64,000 bases of DNA, from positions 11,849,501 through 11,913,500 of the forward strand of contig NC_066286.1 of NCBI RefSeq assembly GCF_905404315.1, written 5' to 3'. The DNA comes from Leptidea sinapis. Lineage: Eukaryota; Arthropoda; Insecta; Lepidoptera; Pieridae. Shown in pieces: positions 1 to 10,450 of the stretch; the first letter of the stretch is position 1, and each line of letters begins with the position of its first letter. Made by a program: the position numbers and the translations under genes. Under the pieces are notes generated by a model. It was not told where the DNA came from. It saw nothing but the letters and a program-made list of their open reading frames with translations, and did not search any database.

Positions 1-690
1 GCCATGGGCTGGCAATCACGGCATGAAAACAGCAAGGGTTGCTTTGATTAAATACGTTTTATTTACCTGACCTATATCACCACTAATGAAAGCGGGAATC
101 ATTGTTACCTATAGTAAAATGTCTTTTCTTTGAGATAGACTATTACGATGATAGGTATATAGTTACTATTCTATAGAATAACTATAGATTAAATATAATG
201 CGGAATATCTTGTAAATACTAGTAATTGATAGATGATATTCCATTGACAATTTGCCATTTTTTCCAATGACCTATTTTGTAAAAAAAATTTATAGAGAGC
301 GTCGAAGTGGTGCTCATTCGCCATCAGTTACTCAATCAGGTACTCAATAAAAACCATGAGTGTAATCAATAGTACCCTAAATCAAACATATTTTATTACG
401 TAGATTAATCAATTTTTTTTGCTGTAATTTATTTAATATTACAGCTCATTCGGAAGGCAGATTTCCCCAGAGAAGATTAGCAAGAAACCCTTAAAGTTGG
501 TCCTTCAAATTGATTGTTACAAATTCTTAGTAATGTATTATTACTTGTATATATTCTGAGACACAGATTCTATAGCATTTTATAGAAATTTTATAGCCCA
601 CCAGCTCAGTCCCAAAGGGTACTTCAATCCAAATATTCAGACATAAACAGAACAGATAGAACTATAACATCTCATAATTTTCATCATCTC
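1..690. other. AT-rich intergenic DNA
   Basis: No open reading frame with protein-like composition, no repeat shared with the rest of the window and no RNA-like fold was seen. It ends where a SINE-A 3' end begins. Confidence 0.5.
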
Positions 691-735
691 AACGTTCTGC
701 TCGTCTCGTCGCTTATTGTCATTAAAAAAAACATC
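691..735 (+). repeat. SINE-A 3' end fragment
   Basis: The stretch contains GTTCTGCTCGTCTCGTCGCT followed by TTATTGTCATT and an A run. It matches the last 45 bases of the fuller SINE-A copy at 10864-11167. Only the A-tailed end is present, which is what 5' truncation by a retroposed element would leave. Confidence 0.6.
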
Positions 736-763
736 AAAGGTCGTCGAATAGACCCACATGTGA

Positions 764-930
764 ATTCAAATCAAATCAAAAAAACTCTATCCATGTAGGT
801 TAAGGACATGACACTAATGAATATCGTGACGTTTTCCTTTATTTAAATTTACCACCACTTCGGAAGATGTTGAGCTTTAATGAGATTAAGTGGCTAGAAA
901 CCATTTGCCACTCTTTTAAATAAACATTTA
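764..930 (-). repeat. LINE 3' end with TTTGA-type tail
   Basis: Read on the minus strand this runs from AAAAGAGTGGCAA through an AAGCTCAAC segment to a tail of TTTGATTTGATTTG. The same arrangement occurs on the plus strand at 63516-63678, where the tail has several TGATT units. Such tails mark the 3' ends of CR1/Jockey-like LINEs; no coding part is kept here. Confidence 0.55.
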
Positions 931-1308
931 AAAAACACATTGGTACTAATAGGCAGATGAGGAAAGTAATGTTAAGAGTTAACGGTAGAACCGAAGAAAT
1001 TTTATTTGATTTCGCAGCAGTTCGCACCGCATATTAACAGAATAAATTCAAATTAAATTTAACAAACAAGCGTAACATAAAGAGTACTGAAAACTTGGCA
1101 CAATATATACTTGGCAGTTGAAATTTTTGGCTCGCATATTTAGATAGTAATGGATAGAAAATGTAGAAAATATTTACGGAATTACTTTTATAAAATATTA
1201 GGTATATAACAATTATATTTAAAAGATATTTTTAAGGATTAATATTGTTTGGGAAAGGAATCAGATTCACATTTTTTGAACAACAATGTTACTGCAGGCT
1301 TTTATTTA
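931..1308. other. AT-rich DNA, nothing recognised
   Basis: Low-complexity AT-rich sequence between two repeat fragments; no feature seen. Confidence 0.45.
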
Positions 1309-1603
1309 GAGACGAGACGAGCAGGACGTTCAGCTGATAGTAATTGATACGTCCTGCTCATTACAATGCAATGACGCTAAGGATTCTTGAAAAAATCCAA
1401 AAATTCTGAGCGACACGAAAATTGCACTCATCACCTTGAGACATAAGATGTTAAGTGTCATTTGCCCAGTAATTTCATTAGCTACGGCGCCTTTCAGATC
1501 GAAACACGATAATGGTTACACATTACTGCTTCACGGCAGAAATAGGCACTGTTGTGGTACCCATAATCTAGCCGGCATCATGTGGAAAGGAGCCTCCCAC
1601 TGG
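1309..1603 (-). repeat. SINE-A copy, near full length
   Basis: A minus-strand copy of the element also found at 10864-11167 (plus), 14373-14573 (minus), 24990-25215 (plus) and 52862-53055 (plus). Its 5' end (minus strand) is CCAGTGGGAGGCTCCTTTCC and its 3' end is the GTCCTGCTCGTCTCGTC motif. It carries no open frame. I recognise the sequence as a very abundant lepidopteran interspersed repeat; whether it is a true pol III SINE is not shown, as I see no clear A/B box pair. Confidence 0.75.
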
Positions 1604-1970
1604 TAAAGCTGAACGTAACTTGAATTTAATTATTTTTATTTAATCTGCTTGTATAGGCGTGTAGTATAGGGATACTAGTTAAATTGGTAGCTACTTCTTC
1701 TACTGGCCTTGTAAAGTAAAAGAAAGCCAATGAGTACCAAAAACAATATGCCAAATATTATTCAATGAAAATTCTCCATAATCTAATACCACAAGTACAA
1801 GGTCTACCCAAATATATCTCGCGCACCCATTTATTAACCTGGTACAAGTAAGTCTATTAGGTACGTTGTACATTTAACTCCGATCATACTTAAATTCGGC
1901 GTTGGTAAATCTGAATTAATAAATTTTATTTAATGATGGGAAGACTTCTACTGGTACTTACACAATATAA
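1604..1970. other. AT-rich DNA, nothing recognised
   Basis: No supported feature; it leads into the GC-richer island at 1971. Confidence 0.4.
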
Positions 1971-2216
1971 GGCCACACCGGCGCCGCACCGAAACCGCGT
2001 GCACACCGCATCAAGGGCTATATAGACACCACGTGTCCTGGTGAAAACAACCACCCGCCGCTGCCGACAAAATGCATACAGCTTTATAGAGAAATACTCA
2101 CCTGGAGTCCGTTTGGACGCGTCCTGACTCTGGTGTCTGTATTGTGTCTAGTTTGGAAGCTTACGGACATCACGGTGGCGCGACTGGTTACGGCACCCAC
2201 CATGGTGTTCCAGTGA
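1971..2216 (+). other. Possible exon: 81-codon open frame in GC-rich island
   Basis: I do not recognise this product. A stop at 1968-1970 precedes 81 open codons that end at a TGA (2214-2216). The frame has mostly G or C in third positions, unlike its AT-rich surroundings, and the peptide contains GYIDTTCPGENN, then a hydrophobic stretch with FGRVLTLVSVLCLVW that could span a membrane. There is no in-frame ATG near the start, so if real it is a terminal exon or a fragment. A competing reading on the minus strand (2102-2203) ends in a consensus splice donor, so the strand is unresolved. No similarity to any repeat elsewhere in the window. Confidence 0.3.
2102..2203 (-). other. Alternative minus-strand first exon candidate
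   Basis: On the minus strand an ATG in the context CACCATGG opens a 34-codon frame beginning MVGAVTSRATVMSV and ending PNGLQ, directly followed by the donor-like CAG|GTGAGT at 2101-2096. The start context and donor are both near consensus. No matching acceptor with an open downstream exon was found, so this may be chance in a GC-rich island. Confidence 0.2.
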
Positions 2217-2409
2217 TATATAGCTCTAATCGTCAACATATATAATTATAAATAACTCTTTATAATCTTTAAGGTGTATTTTTTTATATACTACTCTATA
2301 TTTTTAAAAATTCTGAGAAAAAGAGTTTAATTTGAACTATTGCAAATAGTAGTGGTACTACAAATTGATACTAGCAGTTAATTTGGTTAAGTTTTTATTT
2401 TCCTCGTAG

Positions 2410-2675
2410 GTGTGGATAAATATATCGCTCGGTGGAAAGTGCCTTTTTACTATTCGGGTGCCTTGAAGACCTCGACTGGGTCTCGTAACTACCAGTTGCA
2501 CCATCGATTCGATTCGCTCACTATCTATTCCCACACTCAATCATGCGATCCAGCGCCGGAATGGCTGCGGCGTCATGTACAAGAAGTCTACAGGCTGCTA
2601 AATGACACTATGTTATCGTTACGAAGGACGCTCAAGTCTAATTCTTTTACGCGCATCAGACACATTCATTTATAA
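2410..2675 (+). CDS. Possible terminal exon of unknown protein
   Basis: Not recognised. A pyrimidine-rich run ending TTTTCCTCGTAG (2398-2409) is a good splice acceptor. The frame open from 2412 gives about 87 residues beginning VDKYIARWKVPFYYSGALK and containing PEWLRRHVQEVYRLL and TLKSNSFTRIRH before a TAA at 2673-2675. Composition is balanced and protein-like, and the base composition is less AT-rich than the flanks. No upstream exon in the right phase was found; the open frame at 1971-2216 does not join cleanly. It could be a broken host gene, the last exon of a gene lying further left, or chance. Confidence 0.35.
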
Positions 2676-3361
2676 ATTACCGCCAATTTTGTACATATAA
2701 ACAACAAACAACCTCAAGATTTAAGTTTTAAATTCAAAATTTAAAAAGATACTTTCAATGACAACTTTCCATACTGGCCAATTCATAAAACGTTATATGA
2801 TCGTTGTGTAAACGATTTATTATGTTAGGTTGTAAAGTAAGGGCGCTAAAAGCTTAAATCATTCTAAGCTACACGCTATAAAACAAAGGCCATCTCAGCC
2901 CGAATGACGCCTACGTATAGTCAACCCCTAATTATGTGTACTCAAGTGTGACTAAGGCGTTAAAGGAAAAGGTAATAAGCTCTTTTATTAACACCTCGGC
3001 TCATTGCAGCCTTTTATGACAAGACCCAGAAACATTATGTAGGGATAATAATTGTAAAGGCCTTGTAAGCGTATGTTGGTATCGTTTTTATGAGTTTCTA
3101 GTATTTAGTAAGCAACTACGTACAAGTAATTTAAAGGTTTCTCTATTGATTGTGTTCAACTTAAAATACTGCCTGTATTTTGGGCTGTATCAACGGCAAA
3201 ATGGCTGCCACGCAAATAAAAAATCTTTCACCAAAGTTATTACACAATTTACATTTCCATTTATCAATGTCCTTCCTGAATTATTCTTCAACACATGATA
3301 AAAATAAAAACACAAGATTAGGTTAGAAACTATCATCATATTATGGTCCCCTTAATAGTTT
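2676..3361. other. AT-rich DNA, nothing recognised
   Basis: No open frame or repeat copy could be supported here. Confidence 0.45.
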
Positions 3362-3878
3362 ATGTAGATCACCAGCTTCCTCACGGGGTGCAGCACATAG
3401 GTTGTTGTCGACAAACATTGCTCAGACCCTAAGCCAGTGAACGAAGGTATTCCCATGCTATCTCCAACACTGTTTCTTTTACATATTGGAAATCATGATC
3501 TAGTACCGGAAGAAACTTGCAACATGTCGTGTCCTCTCATGAAAAGGTCTTGGAATGGAGTACAACGAAACGAGGTTAAATTTAACTCTCTTCTTGTAAT
3601 GACTTGCCTAGTATTGAAATATTGGGTCTCACAATTTCGCTCAATTGCCAATTCCGCGGTCTTTTACAAGGCAAAGCCAAAGCAAGCCAAAAGCAAGTCG
3701 AAGAAACTGGGGGTCCTATATAAAGCATTGTAATCCGGTCTACATTTCAGCGGAGAATCACACAGGTCCTATATGAAGTATTGTTCTCATACCTGGTTTG
3801 GTTCACCCCAGTTCGAACCATTTGAGAGTGGACCGAGTTACTCAAATCATCAGTGATCCAGTACTCTGTCAATAGCTT
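3362..3878 (+). pseudogene. LINE-B reverse transcriptase relic
   Basis: The piece starts with coding for SFLTG and runs through a reverse transcriptase block reading MLSPTLFLLHIGNHD, where intact LINE-B copies read VLSPTLFLLHINDM. The YADD block that should follow is lost by deletion. Further on, SIANSAVFY and SKKLGVLYKAL match the LINE-B thumb region. It is frameshifted and much more diverged than the copies at 14.6 and 49 kb, so it is an old insertion. Confidence 0.7.
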
Positions 3879-3974
3879 GTAGGGCCAGTATAGTGATAGT
3901 GCCAGTAAGAAGTGTGTTAGGAGTTTTATGTGCGAGGTGTGTGTGTGATGGTTGCGAAACTTAAGTGAAAGTGG

Positions 3975-4160
3975 GCATGGCACATAGCTCGATGGCCGGA
4001 AGACGAAGTGTTGGTAGGCCCCTCACAAGATGGACTGACGATCTGGTCAAGATCGCAGGAGTAGCGTGAATGAGGGCAGCGCAGGACCGATGGTCATGGC
4101 GATTTTTGGGGTAGGCCTTTGTCCAGCAGTGGACGTCTTCTGGCTGAAACGGAGGTGTGT
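3975..4160 (+). pseudogene. RTE-1 LINE C-terminal fragment
   Basis: Codes for the extreme C-terminus of an RTE-type endonuclease/reverse transcriptase: AHSSMAGR-like start, then VGRPLTRWTDDLVKIAGVA and a segment resembling RAAQDRWSWRF, followed by the family's QQWTSS-like tail. The same block is present in the RTE-1 copy at 33293-34385, where it reads GRPPTRWTDDLVKIAG. It lies between two LINE-B relics and may be inserted in one. Confidence 0.65.
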
Positions 4161-4384
4161 GTGAGGCGTTCGATCAGTGTCACTGGCTGGTGATTTTCGA
4201 TTTTGGGGAATTATAATGGTTAAACAAATTTTGTTGAACTGGTTTTGGGATTCATTTTCTCTTTTTTTGCAAGGCCTGTGGCAGTAGCTCCCTGTGTAGG
4301 ATCACTACACTCATACAAGCAAGTAGCATACACATTCAAATCTACCTTTTATAGTGGGTTATATTGGCATTCGAGTTTCATTCT

Positions 4385-4755
4385 GCAACCTGTAACAGCT
4401 CGATTACTCGGCGCTACGTGGAAAGTCTCTTCGTTGTGTGTCTTAAGCCGCATTTATCACGGAGAGTGTTCCCAAGAGTTGTTTAACCTGAGCCATGATC
4501 GCCAATCCCACTTTTGCACCATAAACTATAAACTTCATCATCATACTCACCATCAGAATTGCGATTTTCCATATTGTAGTTTTCCAGGAGCTTTCTACCA
4601 CGTACTATACAATTTTTTAATGATCTTCCTTGCGCTGTGTTCCGACGACGACAAGATATGGATATCTTAAAAAAAAGCAACCACAAAAGGCTGGCAACGC
4701 TCCTGTGATTGCTCTGATGTTGCATTAAAGTGTGGGTGGCGGTGATTTCTACCGA
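4385..4755 (+). pseudogene. LINE-B 3' end relic
   Basis: Matches the LINE-B C-terminus and 3' UTR: a segment coding for CVLSRIYHGECSQELFNL (intact copies: CVFYRIYHGECSEELFNL), then the RSFLPRT-like region and GWQRSCDCSDVAL-like tail ending at GGGTGGCGGTGATTT. Several frameshifts. With the piece at 3362-3878 it probably represents one old LINE-B insertion split by other DNA. Confidence 0.65.
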
Positions 4756-5439
4756 TCATACCATACACTCCGTATGGGTTATTTGATCAGAGTCCTCCTC
4801 TTCTTTTTAAGAACGAAATTTCCATGAAAACGCACACCTAAACGAAAAATTTCATATCGATCCCATAACTATTCTTTGTGGTCACAATTCTATAAATACA
4901 GTTGATTTATCACCTATTAATAATATTCGTGGAGAATTGAATACCTTACTAAAATGAGAAGTAAATTTACCGTAATACAATATAATTTTAATGAACCACT
5001 TAATTTGGCCGGATACATATCAAGTGGTCGGTAAAGCTTCGAGGGTACTTCATACTAACGTTCAACCGTGTTGGAGTATGTAGAGTGGCGTTCTGAAGTT
5101 CCTCACTTCATTTTCATTCAGGTAACGGTTATTTACATTGAACAATTACTCTAGTAATATTATAATGTAAACTTTGGCCAATATAATCTTATATTATCAT
5201 AGGTTAATATTTTTTTGATTAATGCGAGTGTGACACATTTAAATAAAATACTTTTAAAAGTATTAAAACGGGTGAATAACTGTATTTTACATAAGGTTTC
5301 TGTAACATTTTTATTATTGTTTATTTAACATTTTCTGAGGGGCCTAGGATGACAGGAGTCGCGATAGTAATGATCATAGTTATTGTGAAGTTCAGCGCCA
5401 TTGTAAGTTTTTTTTTTATATTTAGAAGTACCCACTTCA
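4756..5439. other. AT-rich DNA with a foldback-element scrap
   Basis: Mostly featureless. Positions 5219-5275 (GATTAATGCGAGTGTGACAC and the following TACTTTTAAA run) resemble the left flank of the foldback element at 38108-38401, so a fragment of that family may sit here. Confidence 0.4.
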
Positions 5440-5520
5440 ATGCAGTGCTAATTAGGATTATTGAAAAGTTAAAATTCTAAGTGGCACTACGATTGCACTC
5501 CTCATCTTGTCACATTACGG
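5440..5520 (-). repeat. Diverged SINE-A fragment
   Basis: GATTATTGAAAAGTTAAAAT and TGGCACTACGATTGCACTCC follow the same order as the middle of minus-strand SINE-A copies (compare 1380-1440). Divergence is high and boundaries are approximate. Confidence 0.5.
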
Positions 5521-5639
5521 GCTTCGTTAAAGCGGACACACAAAGAAAGCAAGCAAACCAATGTATGGCTTCAGAACAGGCCGCACTGTGGTACCTATGT
5601 AGTCGACATCTAGTGCAAGTCCTTCCAGTTAGTAAAATA

Positions 5640-5830
5640 TTTAATTTTTTTTGTGGAAGAGTAGGACAAACAAGCGGGCAAGATGGCCAGTGATCTAAAC
5701 CACCCATATTCTCCAAACCAAATATACCAGCGGGGCCTGCCTTCTTGATGAGTTGAAACAAACCACGCAAGGAAGTTCACTCCAATTTAAGGTTGTACGT
5801 GGTATAAAGTTCTATTTTGTTTTCTACAAA
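5640..5830 (-). repeat. Diverged LINE-B 3' end
   Basis: GGAAGAGTAGGACAAACAAG and CGCAAGGAAGTTCACTCCA echo the minus-strand LINE-B 3' end at 49070-49260 (GGAATAGGAGGACAAACGAG, CACAAGGAAGCTCATTCCA). The T run at 5644 would be the copied poly(A). Only the tail survives. Confidence 0.55.
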
Positions 5831-5877
5831 AAACCGCACTGCGAAAGAACATGATGATGATGTTTTTCAATCAATCA

Positions 5878-6060
5878 ATCATTCAATTAAATTCTTTATT
5901 TGCGTAAAAGACATGGTATATTACGATGGCACAATCTTATAGTTTACATGTGTCGCCAGGTTTAACAATGCAAATTAATTTAATACAGGAAATGGTATAA
6001 GTTATTAAACACATAACAAAATTGGATGATGAAATATGTCTGCATCAGGAGCAATAAAAT
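5878..6060 (-). repeat. Possible LINE 3' end
   Basis: Starts with TCAATTAAATTCTTTATTTG, the reversed A-rich tail form seen at 48813 and 40373 in this window. No coding sequence follows, so the call rests on the tail alone. Confidence 0.3.
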
Positions 6061-7109
6061 TTTAATTAACATAATAATATTTTTTTATTATTACAAGTTT
6101 CATTAACGAATTATAAGGATGTCAACCCCCACACCCACATACATTTGATAGGGCTGTCGAGTTCCAATCGCTTTCCATTTTTACTAAGGGAAAAAATTTA
6201 ACATGGCACAATTGTAGCTAGACCAAGTCGAGGGCCTCAATAAACCCGAGCAACAGAATCACACTTTCGATGAGTACGTACACGGTGCTTTAAACTTCGG
6301 GGAAAATAGATACATTATTTTTTGCGAATTTTTTTAACACTATTTTAACACTTTTTTACACATTTGCTATTTAAACAACGACAGGAGTTAATTTTAATTT
6401 TTTATTTGTTACAGTAGTTTCGGGCATAGTCGGGCTTGGCTACAAGGTTATCATAAAATTGGTATTTCAATTCGTAAATGTACTGTTGGCTTCATTCCAA
6501 ACCTATACTTAAGGCTTCGTCGATTTTATTTCATAATTCATGTTAAATAGGCAACCGTTATAAAGTTACTCTGTTAAAGCAACATTATAAAATCATAAAA
6601 ACCTCATTTTTATTTGTACAGAGCTATGTATTTATATTATATTGAATTCAATTTATTATGAATGAATTAAATTGGTGAGTAACCATAAATGAAAAATACC
6701 CATTTGTGTCTCGTATATTAATTGAATACATAAAATAGCAAGAATAGTTCTACTTTCCTAAAACGTGTTGCTTGCTGCTAATTTTGTTAATAAGAGAGAG
6801 CAATTGTCAAAGTCACTAAATGTCAAATGTCATTGCCGATATAAACAAGTACACTTAAACAAAACCAGACACAAATGAATATTGCTCATGAAGTTATTTC
6901 ACTAAAATTCGGCCTCACACGATTACCTACGATATGAGATTCACTGTGTTGATGTACTTTATAATATTTTTTAGAAAATAAAATTATTAATATAAATTTA
7001 ATGAAAAAAAGGGCTGATAAAAATAAAGAAAATATATTATATATTATACATTTCATTCGTTATGATTCCAGGATGATTTAAAAAAAAATTGAAAAAAAAA
7101 ACGCACATA
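6061..7109. other. AT-rich DNA, nothing recognised
   Basis: Long AT-rich tract without a supported gene or repeat. It abuts the Helitron whose left end I could not place. Confidence 0.4.
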
Positions 7110-9078
7110 TACATAAAAATGAATCCCTATTTCACCTGGTCACGCCTACACGCGAGAAGGGCTGGACCGATTTCGCTTATTCTTTTTTTGATGTGTTTTT
7201 TACTGTCAAGAACCTTTCTTTTGAAAGAACAAAGTAGTACCCGTTGTATCGCCCACGATCTATTGATAATAATGGGCGATTGGTCACTGTAAAGGTTAAT
7301 GTTCGAGATGTATGTTTGTGCCACATTGATCAATACTGTCGAAAGCGTTTGACGCTCATATCAACATAGAATACTATAACTTCGACAAATCAATTATAAT
7401 ATACATATTATGTAAATATGTAAACAAAGGCAGTGACATAGCCGTCTTTACTGTAACCGATGAAAATGACGAAGTATCTCAATATCAGATAGATCGCTAT
7501 GTCAGTACCAACGAGACAATTTGGCGCATCTTTTCATTTGCGATCCACAAAAGGCACCCTACAGTCGTACATTTAGCAGTATTTCTAGAGAATGTACTAC
7601 GAATGTATTGTAATCGAGAAAATGCGGTAGACAGAGTGCTACTTCTTCCATGAACGACACTAACAGGATTTTTTTCGATTCGTCAAGTTGATGACTTTGC
7701 TTGCTCGATATTATGTTAAATTTTTACACGCTATTTATACATGGAACGTATCATCGAAGTCGTTTCACCGTCGGAAACAAGGAATACCAGTTGAAGAACA
7801 TCCAAATAACGATGAATGTTACCTGAACCTTCGGTTACTGCTGGTAAATGTTCGTGGTGTAGTTCCAATAATTAAAAACCATCATGAAGATTTAAGTGCA
7901 ACTTATCGTGAGGCGTGTAAGTTGCTTAAGAACGATACGCGTATAATAATACGCTTAAAAATTCCGTCATTTCTTCATCACCGCATCAAATTCTATCATT
8001 GTTTGCCATCATCATATTCACATGTTTTCATGGGACATGGGATAAGGACAGCATGTCTGAGGATATTTTGCATCGTATGCGCTGTATTACTGCAAAACAA
8101 ATATTGCAAATAACAGGAGAAATTTACAATGAGGCACTAATTCTGATAGTAGTCATGACGTATTTAATGGTCTCAAATAAAGTGCTATTGTGTTTAGACA
8201 TAACTTCGCCCAATAGTTATATACATGATATTTATAATCATGAGTTCTAAAGAGAACGCCAATATTATGCTCAAGCACTTGCTGAAGTAGTTCGCACAAA
8301 AATTCCAACATTGAATCGACAACAGAAGATTGCCTATGAATCTTTGCTAGAAGCTGTGAGCAATGAAATTGGTAGAAATTATTTCTTAGATGCTCCTGGA
8401 GGAACTGGAAAAACTATTATGATATCACTGCTTTTGGCGGCGATCCGATTGCAGAATGACATTGCCCTAGCGTTGGCATCATTTGGAATAGCAGCGACTT
8501 TGTTGGAAGGGGGAAGAACTGCACATTCTTCGTTGAAATTACCGTTGAACATTCAAATCATAGAGATCAATATAAAAGATCTTCGTAATAACTCAAATAT
8601 TTTTGGTGGAGCTATGATTCTGTTTTCCTGTGATTTCGGTCAGACTCTACCAGTTATTCCACTATCAACTGCAGCTGATGATCTAAACGAGTGTGGCTAA
8701 TTTGTGGCGATATGTAAAGACACTTAGATTAACAGCTAATATGCGTGTTCTTTTACAACAAGATTGAAGTTCAGATGCGTTTTCAAAACAATTGTAAGAT
8801 ATTGGTATCTCGATGATTCCAACAGATGCTGCGAAATTAATTTAGAATTTCCGAATTTTTTGCAATGTCAGTGTGGCATGCTCACGCGTTGAGAAACCAT
8901 CTTCTCTAAATATTTATGCTCCAAAAAACGAAACCAAAAATATAGTTTCAAAAAAAGCTTTAAATTAAATAGATATATTTTTCTAAAAAAACATAACATA
9001 AATATTTTGATTGAACGTATTATTTATATTCATCAAACACTCTTTTGATCATGAAAAAGTTGCACAGGGTCAGCTAGT
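7110..9078 (+). mobile_element. Degenerate Helitron
   Basis: A Rep/helicase pseudogene (7438-8970) is followed at 9060-9078 by TTGCACAGGGTCAGCTAG, the 3' terminus typical of lepidopteran Helitrons: it ends in CTAG with the next host base T, and no target duplication is expected for rolling-circle elements. Upstream non-coding Helitron-like sequence includes GGGCTGGACCGATTTCGCTT at 7160. The 5' TC end is not identified, so the left boundary is approximate. Confidence 0.75.
7438..8970 (+). pseudogene. Helitron Rep/helicase (PIF1-like), broken
   Basis: In Helitrons this protein nicks and unwinds DNA for rolling-circle transposition. The frame starts with IAVFTVTDENDEVSQYQID and ETIWRIFSFAIHKRHP, a Helitron-like segment preceding the helicase. 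After several stops and shifts, 8311-8700 gives a helicase N-terminus with Walker A DAPGGTGKT, then ALALASFGIAATLLEGGRT and the FGGAMILFSCDFGQTLPVIP block (family usually SGDFRQTLP, so the key D and R positions are altered). The middle of the helicase is deleted: a C-terminal piece SVACSRVEKPSSLNIYAPK follows almost directly at 8868, ending near 8968. At least five disruptions make this clearly dead. Confidence 0.85.
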
Positions 9079-9551
9079 AAAATATAAATATTACTATTTG
9101 CCATACATATATTTAAGGCGCTTTTTTTTTTCTCTACCTTCAGGTAGAACAAGAGCTTGCAGTTCACTGCAAGTTTATTTATTTTATATTAGCTTGACCT
9201 TTACTATCTATATAACGTGTAACATAATCTTAAGACACAATTTTTAACCATTTGTTTTTATTTAAAGGTGGGTGCAAATCATGTCCAAATAATTTAATTT
9301 AATTGAAACTTTGTGTAGGTACTTATCTCGGACCGGTGTCGTATTCGTTGATACGCCCTGCCAGGTGTACGTCTTGCTCCTATCGTTACATTTTTATGCT
9401 CCAAATAAATGTTATTAATAATGTTTTTTAACTCATAAGAAGTATACTATTACAAATATTAAAACCATAGTCTACTTTACTTTAATTTTATAGACAATGT
9501 TGTTTCTCTCTAATCTACCTCCTGACAACTTTACCTCCTATCTGTTCACTA
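9079..9551. other. AT-rich DNA, nothing firm
   Basis: No supported gene. A short stretch at 9340-9390 loosely resembles the end of SINE-A but is too short to call. Confidence 0.4.
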
Positions 9552-9793
9552 ACGGCCGTTCCTAATGTACTATCTACAGATAGAGATAAATTACTACATT
9601 CTACTGTCAGTAATTAGCTGTCAATAATCTGAAGCCGTCCCAATATACCCGATAAGTCATTCTTATCGCCTTATATTAGCTATACGTCATCCCATTGTCA
9701 GACAGCGTGCACGGATAAGGCGAGTTACCGTCGATAAGTTTATTCGGATTTTTATCTCAATTAAGAGATAGACAGAATATTGGGAACGGCCGT
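9552..9793. mobile_element. MITE with ACGGCCGTTCC inverted ends
   Basis: The left end ACGGCCGTTCCTAAT (9552-9566) is mirrored by ATTGGGAACGGCCGT (9779-9793), giving about 14 of 15 paired positions in a 242-bp unit without coding capacity. Inward of the ends, TACTATCTACAGATAGAGAT and GAGATAGACAGAATATT continue weaker pairing. Flanking bases do not show a clear target duplication. The ends look like an abundant non-autonomous DNA element of Lepidoptera. Confidence 0.6.
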
Positions 9794-10035
9794 AAGTTGT
9801 CAGTCGATTACTAACGTGTTTAATACAAACAATCAGCAAGCCAGTTCATCTTCAACAGTTGACCAGTGTGGTTGCCTTCAAATACCATATTCGTACATTG
9901 CATTCAATTATTAAGTGAAGTAATTGTAAATTCTAAACAAGCGCTTATTGTGAAGATGACGTATTATTTTACGACCTAAAAATACTATATTTGTTTACTA
10001 GCCACAACAGTGGAACTACAAAAATTTAATAAAGA

Positions 10036-10200
10036 AATCCAATATGGCTGAATGGAGGCCGCATCTGGCAGTAGGCCGCTAATTTAGAATACTTTTTTCG
10101 TTATTAAAACTGTGAGAATTGATGGAGAACATCACCTGCCCTTTCTTGATCCACCTTTATTAGAGATTATACTTTTCTTAGTGATTTATTACAGTAAATC
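10036..10200 (+). repeat. Dispersed repeat R3, copy 1
   Basis: Shares, in the same order, GGCTGAATGGA, a TTTTTCGTTATTAAAACTGT segment, CTTTTCTTGATCCA and a TTATACTTTTCTTAGTGATT block with 18705-18865. Non-coding; class unknown. Confidence 0.55.
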
Positions 10201-10248
10201 CAATCCTATGAAGCCATTCTATAAATCATTTCATATAATATTTATAGA

Positions 10249-10450
10249 ATAAACTAGCCTTTCCCGCCCGCTTCGCTGGGTGAATTATAAAAGGACATTA
10301 ATTATACAATAAAAAAATAATAAAAGCAGCTATATGCTATCTAGGATAAATTTCGCATCGAATGGTGGTAGTTTCAAGTCGATACGATCAGTGGTTTAGG
10401 CGTGAAAGAGCCTCAAACAAAGGCCGTTTTTATTATATATATATATATAT
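10249..10450 (+). repeat. SINE-like ACTAGCCTTTCCCGCCCGC repeat
   Basis: Opens with ACTAGCCTTTCCCGCCCGC, includes TATGCTATCTAGGATAA and CAGTGGTTTAGGCGTGAAAG, and ends near a TA-rich run at 10434. This order of motifs is one I recognise from a common lepidopteran interspersed repeat. There is no second complete copy in the window to define its ends, though 29342 starts with a similar ACTAGCTGATGCCCGCGAC. Confidence 0.5.

Noticed and set aside
1971..2675. A two-exon plus-strand gene joining 1971-2213 to 2410
   Set aside because: Usable donors leave the wrong phase: phase 0 leads to an early stop in the second exon, and the long open frame needs a one-base overhang with only weak donors.
4245..4670. 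A 141-codon plus-strand frame
   Set aside because: Its second half follows LINE-B 3' sequence out of frame and its first half is low complexity; not a gene.
7688..8250. Two overlapping plus frames that look like separate small genes
   Set aside because: Both are frameshifted pieces of the Helitron Rep/helicase pseudogene.
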